Origin: an uncultured Bacilli bacterium
GTDB lineage: Bacteria > Bacillota_I > Bacilli_A > RF39 > UBA660
NCBI GenBank assembly: GCA_944332475.1
Contig: CALVKA010000001.1
Coordinates: forward strand, 124,001 to 188,000
Direction of reading: 5' to 3'
Length of the DNA: 64,000 nt
Part shown: piece after piece, positions 50,818 to 58,281 of the stretch
How the letters are laid out: each line of letters starts with the position of its first letter
How positions within the stretch are numbered: the stretch's first letter is position 1
The notes under the pieces: model-generated
Told to the model about the DNA's origin: nothing
What the model saw: only the letters and a program-made list of their open reading frames with translations
Databases searched by the model: none
Translations under genes and position numbers: made by a program

Positions 50818-52128
50818 ATGCAGACACGTACCATTTTGCCGGCTGATACTTATACGGTTATTAATAAAACGGTTATTCATGATTCAGATCGTAAGTTGGT
50901 TAGTATGTTATATCAACCAATTATTGGTTATACTGCGGTTTCTTTATATTTGACCTTATTGGATGATTTGGATCGCTCTGATGTTATGAGTCATGATTTG
51001 ACACATCATCATTTGATGGCAACGATGCAGTTGAAGTTAGATGATATTGTTGTGGCAAGAGAGAAGTTGGAGGCTTGTGGACTTTTAAAAACTTATTTTA
51101 AAGCTGGTAATATCAATCAATATGTGTATTTGATTTATTCTCCTATGTCTGCTTATGATTTTTTACACCATCCTATTTTAAATGTTGTTTTATATAATAA
51201 TATAGGGAAAAAAGAGTATGAGAGAATTGTAAATTATTTTAAGATTCCTCATATTAATTTGAAGGATTATGAAGATATTACATCGAGTTTTGATGATGTT
51301 TTTACTTCTACTCGTGGTAATGTTTTTGAAGTTAGTGATGAAATTCGTAAAAGAGAGAGCAATCAGCCTTTGATTGAGAAGGGGATTGATTTTAATATGC
51401 TAATTTCTAGTATTCCTTCTAGTATGATCAATGATCGCTGTTTTTCTAAAGAAGTAAAAGAGTTGATTAATTCATTAAGTTTTACTTATCAGTTAGATAC
51501 TTTAGCTATGCAAGGATTAGTTCGGGACTCTTTGAATGAGAAGGGTATGATTGATAAGAATTTACTTCGTAAGAGTTGTCGGGAGTATTATCAGTTTGAA
51601 CATGCCGGAGATTTACCAACGGTGATTTATCATAAACAGCCGGAGTATTTAAAAAAACCGGCTGGAGATCGTTCGAAGTGGGCAAAAATGGTATATGCTT
51701 TTGAGAATTTAACACCTTATCAGTTCTTAAAGGCAAAGTATAAAGGAGCAGAACCAACGGATCGAGATAAGCGTCTGATTGAGAATCTACTTATTGATCA
51801 GAAGTTAAATCCTGGTGTTGTTAATGTGTTGATTGCTTATGTATTAAAGATTAATCATGAACAATTAAAGAAGAGTTACGTAGAAACGATTGCTGGACAA
51901 TGGAAAAGGCTTAATATTGAAACTGTGGAAGATGCAATGAAGGTTGCTGAAAAAGAGCATAAAAAGATGAAAAATCTATTAAATAAGAATAAAACAAAAA
52001 CGACGAAATCTACTGCAGTTAAAAAAGAGGCTAAACTTCCTGCTTGGTTTGATAAAGAGTTAGAGAATACAGAGACAACTCCAGAAGAGGAAGAAGAGCT
52101 AAATCAGATTTTAAAAGAATTGGTATAA
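50818..52128 (+). CDS. dnaB: Replication initiation/membrane attachment protein DnaB (Bacillus type)
   Basis: The 436 residues match Bacillus DnaB (DnaD-like helicase loading protein, not the helicase). The N-terminal domain contains LVSMLYQPIIGYTAVSLYLTL. DDBH2-like helices around LTPYQFLKAKYKGAEPTDRDKRLIENLLIDQKLNPGVVNVLIAYVL are followed by YVETIAGQWKRLNIETVEDAM, and the tail is Lys/Glu-rich. It helps load the replicative helicase. Start ATG 50818 after AGGTG. The usual follower dnaI is absent; an unrecognised gene lies there. Confidence 0.9.
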   Translation: MQTRTILPADTYTVINKTVIHDSDRKLVSMLYQPIIGYTAVSLYLTLLDDLDRSDVMSHDLTHHHLMATMQLKLDDIVVAREKLEACGLLKTYFKAGNINQYVYLIYSPMSAYDFLHHPILNVVLYNNIGKKEYERIVNYFKIPHINLKDYEDITSSFDDVFTSTRGNVFEVSDEIRKRESNQPLIEKGIDFNMLISSIPSSMINDRCFSKEVKELINSLSFTYQLDTLAMQGLVRDSLNEKGMIDKNLLRKSCREYYQFEHAGDLPTVIYHKQPEYLKKPAGDRSKWAKMVYAFENLTPYQFLKAKYKGAEPTDRDKRLIENLLIDQKLNPGVVNVLIAYVLKINHEQLKKSYVETIAGQWKRLNIETVEDAMKVAEKEHKKMKNLLNKNKTKTTKSTAVKKEAKLPAWFDKELENTETTPEEEEELNQILKELV

Positions 52129-52150
52129 GTGTGTGCTTATATCTTTTTTT
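52122..52150 (+). terminator. Terminator overlapping the dnaB stop codon
   Basis: GGTATAAG (52122-52129) pairs with CTTATATC (52136-52143), with one G-T, followed by T7. Confidence 0.75.
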
Positions 52151-52217
52151 GTCTATATTTGACTTGCTTTCTTTTTTGCTTTATAATATGTCCTGTTAAA
52201 AAAGGGGAGGAATTAGG

Positions 52218-53441
52218 ATGATGAAAGAAGAGGCCATTGGTTTGGTTTTGGAAGATGCTACAAATTTTGCAAAGCTAAGTGAACAGTTTCGTGATGATTT
52301 TGTTGTCTGTTATGCTGCGCTACATTCTAAAAATCATGCTGGTGATTTTCCTGTTTTAAAGTATGCTGGTGAAAGTATTAGAAAAAATCTTAATTTTGCT
52401 TTAGAGGCTGTTTCTGCTCATATGAATAATATTATCTATGTTGAGGATACATTAGTAAATTCTAGTTCTTTTATTGCTGGTCTTATTGCAAATGAAAACA
52501 TTAAAGTGATTGGTCCTTTATTAGAACGGGGTATGGAGACAAAAACTCTTGTTGAAGCGTTGAAAAAGGAATTTCCCGCATTTGCAATACAAATGCAAAA
52601 AGTAAATGATTCAGTATCTAGTCAGCGTTGGCAAATGTCACCTAAGGAACGAAGAAGAGTCTCTGATATGAGAAATTTTTTAAATTTATATTCTAATTTA
52701 GTGTCTGATAAAGAATTTAAAAAAATGATTATGCATTCTGGTATTTTTCCTTATCATCTTATTACGTTCCCTGATGGGTTAAGAGGCGATCAAGAATTGT
52801 TTCAGTATGCTGTTCAAATTGACCCTGAAAATATGTTTTCTTTTCATTTACAATCTTTAACTTTGGATTCTGAAAGTAAAGCTTATTTGTTGGAGCATTC
52901 TATTGATGTTATGTTTGATTCTTATTTTGATGTTATGATGGCAATCGTGAATGGAACGGATTATCTTAGCTCTGATGATAAGAAGATATTAAAAGGTCAT
53001 AATATTACAACTTTTAAACAACTTTTAAGTATGGATTCTAAAATGCTTTTTGATGTTTTGAAATCTGGTTATGTAGCAATGGGGTCAACGGATGATTCTA
53101 TTAGTTCTTTTCAAGCGACTGCAAAGATGGAGACGATTCATAAAAGGCTTCAGTCTTTTTCTTCACAGTTTCATGTTGGTATGACAGAAAATGAACTTTT
53201 AGGGTATTGTAGTGCAGTTGATGTGGTGCCTGCTGATTTAGAACAGTTAGAACGTTATATTGATTCTGTTTCTCATCAGATGGAATCTTATAATTCTGTT
53301 GACTTTTCTGGGTACTATAAGCTTGAACAACAATATAGAGCACTACGTCTTATGCAATATGTAACTATTATTTCTGATGAATTGTCTAATTCTGGTGAAA
53401 AAAGAGTGGTTCAGAAGTTAAAAAACAATAGAAACATTTGA
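52218..53441 (+). CDS. Hypothetical protein downstream of dnaB
   Basis: This 407-residue soluble, largely helical protein has no P-loop, signal peptide or membrane segment, so it is not DnaI. Visible stretches include SSQRWQMSPKERRRVSDMRNFLNLY and IFPYHLITFPDGLRGDQELFQYAVQIDPENMFSFHLQSL. A strong GGGGAGG ribosome site precedes the ATG. I do not recognise any family. A replication link is only suggested by position. Confidence 0.8.
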   Translation: MMKEEAIGLVLEDATNFAKLSEQFRDDFVVCYAALHSKNHAGDFPVLKYAGESIRKNLNFALEAVSAHMNNIIYVEDTLVNSSSFIAGLIANENIKVIGPLLERGMETKTLVEALKKEFPAFAIQMQKVNDSVSSQRWQMSPKERRRVSDMRNFLNLYSNLVSDKEFKKMIMHSGIFPYHLITFPDGLRGDQELFQYAVQIDPENMFSFHLQSLTLDSESKAYLLEHSIDVMFDSYFDVMMAIVNGTDYLSSDDKKILKGHNITTFKQLLSMDSKMLFDVLKSGYVAMGSTDDSISSFQATAKMETIHKRLQSFSSQFHVGMTENELLGYCSAVDVVPADLEQLERYIDSVSHQMESYNSVDFSGYYKLEQQYRALRLMQYVTIISDELSNSGEKRVVQKLKNNRNI

Positions 53442-53457
53442 TTGAACTCTGTCAAAT

Positions 53458-53563
53458 TTGCTTTTTTTGGCGGTTTGTGCTATACTGTAGGGGTCGGTTT
53501 TCTTTTATGTCAATTGACATGGGCGACTTTTGTTACAACTTGCACTTTAATATGGTTTTGTGT
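53458..53563 (+). promoter_or_regulatory. Two promoters and a palindrome before the HD gene
   Basis: P1: TTGCTT (53458-53463), a 17-base spacer and TATACT (53481-53486) with TG before it. Beyond its start lies the perfect palindrome ATGTCAATTGACAT (53507-53520), enclosed by GTCG and CGAC and followed by TTTTGTT, like an attenuator. P2: TTGCAC near 53539, an 18-base spacer and TATCAT with TG, closer to the gene at 53622. A 63-codon frame across this region has no support. Confidence 0.5.
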
Positions 53564-53621
53564 TATCATGTTAAAGTAAGAATAAGCATAAAATATATAG
53601 GATATAGAAAAGGATGTTTAT

Positions 53622-54122
53622 ATGAATAATTATACAGATGAAGAATTCGAAAATATTATCCGTCCGATTCTTGAAGTTGAAGAATTTAACCGTTTAAAAT
53701 ATATTACACATCATGGAATTACTCGATATGATCATTCTATGAGAGTAGCATATTTATCTTATAAGGTTAGTAAGTCGTTAAGATTAAATTATCAAGAGGT
53801 AACAGAAGCTGCTTTGTTGCATGATTTCTTTTTGGATGAAGTTGATCAAGAAAGCAGAATTAATCGGTTACGTATGCATCCAGAATGTGCGGTTAAGAAT
53901 GCTTCTAAATACTTTGATTTAACGGATAGACAAGTAGATATCATTCGTACACATATGTTTCCAGTAACTTTTGCACCTCCTAAGTATTTAGAGAGTTGGA
54001 TTGTGGACTTTGTGGATGATATTGCGGCATTATATGAAAAAGGATATTGTATGCATCGACAATTTCGTACGGCTATGTTTTTGTTTATGTTTGTCGTAGT
54101 AAATTTTGTTAAAATGAGATAA
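53622..54122 (+). CDS. HD-domain (HDIG-type) phosphohydrolase
   Basis: The 166 residues show HHGITRYDHSMRVAYLSYKVS and AALLHDFF for the HD metal site, then RMHPECAVKNASKYF and IIRTHMFP, with a later Asp in WIVDFVDDIAAL. The residues of the phosphohydrolase site are complete. The substrate is not predictable. The C-terminus is hydrophobic (MFLFMFVVVNFV) and may touch membrane. Transcription is probably from the two promoters upstream. Confidence 0.85.
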   Translation: MNNYTDEEFENIIRPILEVEEFNRLKYITHHGITRYDHSMRVAYLSYKVSKSLRLNYQEVTEAALLHDFFLDEVDQESRINRLRMHPECAVKNASKYFDLTDRQVDIIRTHMFPVTFAPPKYLESWIVDFVDDIAALYEKGYCMHRQFRTAMFLFMFVVVNFVKMR

Positions 54123-54147
54123 TTCCTTGGGATTATCTCTTTTTTTT
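54116..54147 (+). terminator. Terminator overlapping the end of the HD gene
   Basis: GAGATAATTCC (54116-54126) pairs with GGGATTATCTC (54129-54139), followed by T8. Confidence 0.8.
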
Positions 54148-54190
54148 ATTTTAAATTTATGATATACTTTTGCAAGAAAGAAGTGATAGT

Positions 54191-55810
54191 ATGGAAAAAA
54201 CATTTATTTTTGGACATAAAAAACCTGATTCAGATGCTGTTATGTCTGCTATTGGTCTTTCTTATTTAAAAAACCAATTAGGAGAGAATACAGAGCCAAG
54301 AATTTTAGGAAATGTCAACAAAGAAACAAAATATGCTCTTGATTATTTTGGTTTAAAAGAGCCTGAGTATTTAAATGATGTTAAATTACAGATTAAGGAT
54401 GTTAATTATCATAAGGGGTTTGTTATGAAAGATACAGATTCTATTTATGATGGTTATCAAAAAATGTTGAGTGATGGATTAACAGGTATTCCAGTTGTTC
54501 AACATGGAAATCGACTTTTGGGACTTATTACAATTAAAGATTTATCTCATATGGTAGTAGATGCTAATTTTGAAGAGTTATATACTTCTTATCAAAATCT
54601 TTTAAAAGTGTTAAAAGCAGAAGAAGTTTTAAAATTTGATGATGAGATTGTTGGTAAAATATTGGTTGCGTCTTATCGTAGTACTACTTTTATTAATAAT
54701 GTATCTCTTAGTGATAAAGATGTTTTGATTGTAGGGGATCGTCATAGTGTTATTGAATATGCTGTAGAATGTGGTGTTAAATTAGTTGTTTTATCTGGTG
54801 ATGCTGATATTAAGGATAAACATATTGAAATTGCTAGAAAGAATAAAGTTAATATTATTCGTACGGCATATGATTCTTATCATATTACTAGACTTATTCC
54901 ACTTGCTAATTATATTAAAACTATGATTCGTAGTTATAATCCTACGAAGTTTGAAGAGAGTGAATATGTAGATACTGTTTTAGATGTTAATAATAAATTG
55001 AAACATACTAATTATCCAGTTGTCGATAGACAGAATAAGTGTTTAGGGTTGTTACGTATTACAGATTTAAATGAAAAACATCCAAAAAAAGTTATTTTAG
55101 TGGATCATAATGAAAAGTTACAGAGTGTAGAGGGAATTGATGAGGCTAATATTTTGGAGATTTTTGATCATCATAATTTAGGAAGTATTACTACAACTGC
55201 TCCTATTAATTTTCGTAATATGGCAGTAGGTTCTACGTGTACGATTGTTGCAACTTTATACCATGAAAGAGGGGTAGAGATTCCTAAACAAATTGCGGGA
55301 GCTTTGCTTTCTGGTATTTTGTCTGATACTTTAATATTAAAGAGTCCTACTGCTACTCCTAGAGATAAGGAGGCAGTAGAAGAGTTATCTCGTATTGCAG
55401 GTGTTGATTATCAGAAATATGGTATGGATATGTTAAAGGCTGGTACTTCTTTGGAAGGTATGAGTAAAGAAGATGTATTATATAATGATTTTAAATTATA
55501 TACTGTTAATGAGAAAACTTTTGCAATTGGACAGTTCTTTACTATGAATTTTGATGAAATGAGACAAGAATTAGATGGTTATGTTGCTACTTTAGACGAA
55601 GTGGCAGAGGCGAATCATTATGATTTTCTTGCTTTGTATGTAACAGATATTATTCAAAATGGTAGTTATCTTATTTTTAATACCAAGGGGCAAGAAGTGG
55701 TTGATGTTATATATGGTCAAGAGGGGCTTCCTGAAGGATATTTTATTGAGAATTGTGTTTCTCGTAAAAAACATGTTGTTCCACTTGTTATGGAAGTTTT
55801 TGAAAATTAA
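54191..55810 (+). CDS. ppaC: Family II Mn-dependent inorganic pyrophosphatase with CBS/DRTGG insert
   Basis: The 539 residues split a DHH pyrophosphatase (GHKKPDSDAVMSAI at the start; VDHNE, FDHHN and a DHHA2 domain later). A regulatory insert lies at about 70-310, with two CBS modules (GIPVVQHGNRLLGLITIKDL and YPVVDRQNKCLGLLRITDL) around a DRTGG-like domain. Such enzymes hydrolyse PPi and are tuned by adenine nucleotides bound to CBS. The metal ligands appear complete. ATG 54191 is chosen. It is 14 bases from uppP. Confidence 0.93.
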   Translation: MEKTFIFGHKKPDSDAVMSAIGLSYLKNQLGENTEPRILGNVNKETKYALDYFGLKEPEYLNDVKLQIKDVNYHKGFVMKDTDSIYDGYQKMLSDGLTGIPVVQHGNRLLGLITIKDLSHMVVDANFEELYTSYQNLLKVLKAEEVLKFDDEIVGKILVASYRSTTFINNVSLSDKDVLIVGDRHSVIEYAVECGVKLVVLSGDADIKDKHIEIARKNKVNIIRTAYDSYHITRLIPLANYIKTMIRSYNPTKFEESEYVDTVLDVNNKLKHTNYPVVDRQNKCLGLLRITDLNEKHPKKVILVDHNEKLQSVEGIDEANILEIFDHHNLGSITTTAPINFRNMAVGSTCTIVATLYHERGVEIPKQIAGALLSGILSDTLILKSPTATPRDKEAVEELSRIAGVDYQKYGMDMLKAGTSLEGMSKEDVLYNDFKLYTVNEKTFAIGQFFTMNFDEMRQELDGYVATLDEVAEANHYDFLALYVTDIIQNGSYLIFNTKGQEVVDVIYGQEGLPEGYFIENCVSRKKHVVPLVMEVFEN

Positions 55811-55824
55811 AAAAGGAGAAAGTT

Positions 55825-56640
55825 ATGAATTTTATTGAAATATTGATTTTGGGTTTTATTCAGGGGATTGCTGAGTTTTTACCAATTTCTTCTTCTGCTC
55901 ATTTGATTATTTTTCGTGATATTTTTGGTATTGGGGCAGGAATGAGTAGCAATATGGAACTTACTTTTGATATTGCTTTACATTTTGGTACATTGCTTGC
56001 TATTGGAGTGTTTTTCTTCTGGGATTTTATAAAAATGATTCAGAAGGGATTTACAAAAGGTGTTAGAGATGATGATGGTAAGATTTTATGGTATTTAGTT
56101 GCTGCTACTATACCAGCAGCGATAGCAGGTGTTTTATTTGAAGATGCTATCGAGAATGTGATTCGTTCTAATTATGTCGTTATTGCTTTGGCACTTGCGA
56201 TTATGGGTGTTATTATTTATTTAGCTGATAAATATAGTAAACAGACAAAAGATATTAAAAAGATGACTTTAAAAGATGCTATTATCGTTGGCTGTAGTCA
56301 AGTTTTTGCTTTGATTCCTGGTTTTTCACGTAGTGGAACAACGATTGCAGCAGGAAGGGTTTTAGGGTTAGATCGTGAAAGTGCTGCTAAGTTTTCTTTC
56401 TATTTAAGTGCACCTGTTGTTTTAGGCGCTGTTGTGTTACAATTGATTAAAGGTAGTGCTTTGAGCGTTATTGCTGCAAATTTAGGTACTTTTGTTTTAG
56501 GTATTTTAGTATCTTTTGTAATTGGATTATTATGTATTAAGTATTTGCTTAAGTATTTACAAAAACATAATTTTAAGATTTTTATGGTTTATCGGGTGGT
56601 TTTGGCAATTGTCGTATTAGTTTATATTTTTATTAGATAG
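55825..56640 (+). CDS. uppP: Undecaprenyl-diphosphatase
   Basis: The 271-residue BacA-type membrane enzyme recycles the lipid carrier for wall synthesis by removing a phosphate from undecaprenyl-PP. Signatures: GIAEFLPISSSAHLIIF with the catalytic Glu/Ser/His region and GFSRSGTTIAAGRVLGL. Eight or so helices are visible. Ribosome site AAAGGAG. Its stop is nine bases from the ZIP gene's start. Confidence 0.95.
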   Translation: MNFIEILILGFIQGIAEFLPISSSAHLIIFRDIFGIGAGMSSNMELTFDIALHFGTLLAIGVFFFWDFIKMIQKGFTKGVRDDDGKILWYLVAATIPAAIAGVLFEDAIENVIRSNYVVIALALAIMGVIIYLADKYSKQTKDIKKMTLKDAIIVGCSQVFALIPGFSRSGTTIAAGRVLGLDRESAAKFSFYLSAPVVLGAVVLQLIKGSALSVIAANLGTFVLGILVSFVIGLLCIKYLLKYLQKHNFKIFMVYRVVLAIVVLVYIFIR

Positions 56641-56649
56641 GTGATACAT

Positions 56650-57405
56650 ATGCGTGTAGAAATGATTGGATTAGTTATTACTTTTTTATTAGGAATTTTT
56701 GTTTTGATTGGAGCATTAATTGCCTTTCTTGCTAAGAAGAAGGGGCAAATTATTGATTTTTCTTTAGGTCTTGCCTTTAGTGTTATTATTATGTTAATTG
56801 TTTTGGATTTGATACCAGAGGTAATTGAACACTTAGGACTTCGTTATATTTGGTTATTTTTAATTTTTGTTGTTTTAGGTTATGGATTATTGCGTTTTTT
56901 AGATCGTTTTATTCCTGATCATCATGATCATGATAGAATGACTAAGAAAGAAGCGAATAATAATTTAGCTCATATTGGTATCATTTCTTCTATTGCTTTA
57001 ATTATTCATAATATTATTGAGGGTATGGCGGTATATTCTACTGTACTTACTGATGTAAATACTGGGTTGATGTTAGCAATTGGTATAGGTTTTCATAATT
57101 TGCCACTTGGTATGGTTATTGCTACGACATTTTATCAGGGTGACCAAAAACCTTCTAGGGTTTGGTTGTCTATCGGAGGAGTTACTTTATCAACTTTGGT
57201 TGGAGGAATTTTGTCTTTCCTTTTAAATAATCAAGCAGTTCCAGAGTGGGTGTTAGGTAGTTTATTATCTCTTACTTTGGGAATGTTATTATTCCTTCTA
57301 TTTTCTGAGCTTTGGCCTAGAATTCGAAAGAGTAAATTTCGTATTGAGAGGAATTTTGGTATTCTTATAGGTATTATAATTATGTTGATTTCAATGATGA
57401 TTTAG
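56650..57405 (+). CDS. ZIP-family divalent metal transporter
   Basis: This 251-residue, eight-helix protein has the ZIP metal-site motifs HNIIEGMA in helix 4 and FHNLPLGMVI in helix 5, and a His/Asp-rich loop (DHHDHD) between helices 3 and 4. It should import Zn or related metals. ATG 56650 follows TAGGTG. It lies between uppP and a CmpB-like gene on the same strand with tiny gaps, probably one operon from ppaC on. Confidence 0.9.
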   Translation: MRVEMIGLVITFLLGIFVLIGALIAFLAKKKGQIIDFSLGLAFSVIIMLIVLDLIPEVIEHLGLRYIWLFLIFVVLGYGLLRFLDRFIPDHHDHDRMTKKEANNNLAHIGIISSIALIIHNIIEGMAVYSTVLTDVNTGLMLAIGIGFHNLPLGMVIATTFYQGDQKPSRVWLSIGGVTLSTLVGGILSFLLNNQAVPEWVLGSLLSLTLGMLLFLLFSELWPRIRKSKFRIERNFGILIGIIIMLISMMI

Positions 57406-57414
57406 AGGTAGTTT

Positions 57415-58161
57415 ATGTTATATACAATTAGTTTTTGGTTTGTTTTATTTATGTTATATTCTTTTATTGGCTATGTTGCAGAAATTATTGCAGTTAGTAT
57501 TATTCAGAAAAGAGTGGTTTTAAATCGTGGCTTTTTAATTGGTCCTTATCTTCCTATTTATGGAGTAGGCTGTATGATTATGGTTCTATTCTTGAGAAGA
57601 TATGAAAATGATTTGCTTGCATTATTTATTATGAGTGCTTTTTATTGTAGTGTGTTAGAATATTTTACTAGTTTAATTATGGAGAAGATTTTTAAACTTC
57701 GTTGGTGGGATTATTCTAACAATAAATTTAATATCAATGGACGTATTTGTTTAAAGAATGCTGTCTTGTTTGGTATTGGTGGTATTATTGTAGTTAAAGT
57801 ATTACATCCGTTTTTTTCTTGGCTAGTTTATTTACCGCCTAGTTCAGTAACTATTTGTGTTGCGATTGTCTTGTTCGTTATCTTTTTGGCTGATGTTGTT
57901 GAATCTTGTTATATTACGGCTAGGTTGAAGATTAACTTTACGAAGTATACACATCGAGATGCTACTGAAAAGATAAAAAAAGAAGTTGCTATAGCGTTAC
58001 GTAAACATATTCTACTAACTTCTAGATTGTTGAAGGCATTTCCTAATGCGACATCTGTTGCAAATAAGGGATTCCAAGACTTTTCTAAACGGTTTTATCA
58101 TATTAAACAAGAGTTATATTTACAAAAAAAGAAAATGAAAGAAGCAAAAAAACGTAAATAA
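57415..58161 (+). CDS. CmpB/DUF1113-like membrane protein (putative ABC transporter permease)
   Basis: The 248-residue protein has about five helices and the family patterns YSFIGYVAEIIAVSII, RGFLIGPYLPIYGVGCM and LRWWDYSNNKFNINGRICLKNAVLFG. The family (PF06541) is labelled ABC permease-like, but no ATPase gene is adjacent and function is unproven. The C-terminal 80 residues are basic and cytoplasmic. Confidence 0.85.
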   Translation: MLYTISFWFVLFMLYSFIGYVAEIIAVSIIQKRVVLNRGFLIGPYLPIYGVGCMIMVLFLRRYENDLLALFIMSAFYCSVLEYFTSLIMEKIFKLRWWDYSNNKFNINGRICLKNAVLFGIGGIIVVKVLHPFFSWLVYLPPSSVTICVAIVLFVIFLADVVESCYITARLKINFTKYTHRDATEKIKKEVAIALRKHILLTSRLLKAFPNATSVANKGFQDFSKRFYHIKQELYLQKKKMKEAKKRK

Positions 58162-58176
58162 TTTGTTAGAGTTTTT

Positions 58177-58210
58177 AAGGTGAATTTTGATTTATAAATT
58201 CACCTTTTTC
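58177..58210 (+). terminator. Terminator after the CmpB-like gene
   Basis: AAGGTGAATTT (58177-58187) pairs with AAATTCACCTT (58196-58206), followed by T. Confidence 0.8.
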
Positions 58211-58281
58211 TATTATTATAGATTGACTTTTTCTTTTTGTATGATAAAATTAAATAGAATAGGTACTGTGTGGTGAGGCAA

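Noticed and set aside
53438-53629. 63-codon frame before the HD gene
   Set aside because: It overlaps two strong promoters and a palindrome, has no ribosome site and is out of keeping with the codon use of neighbours.
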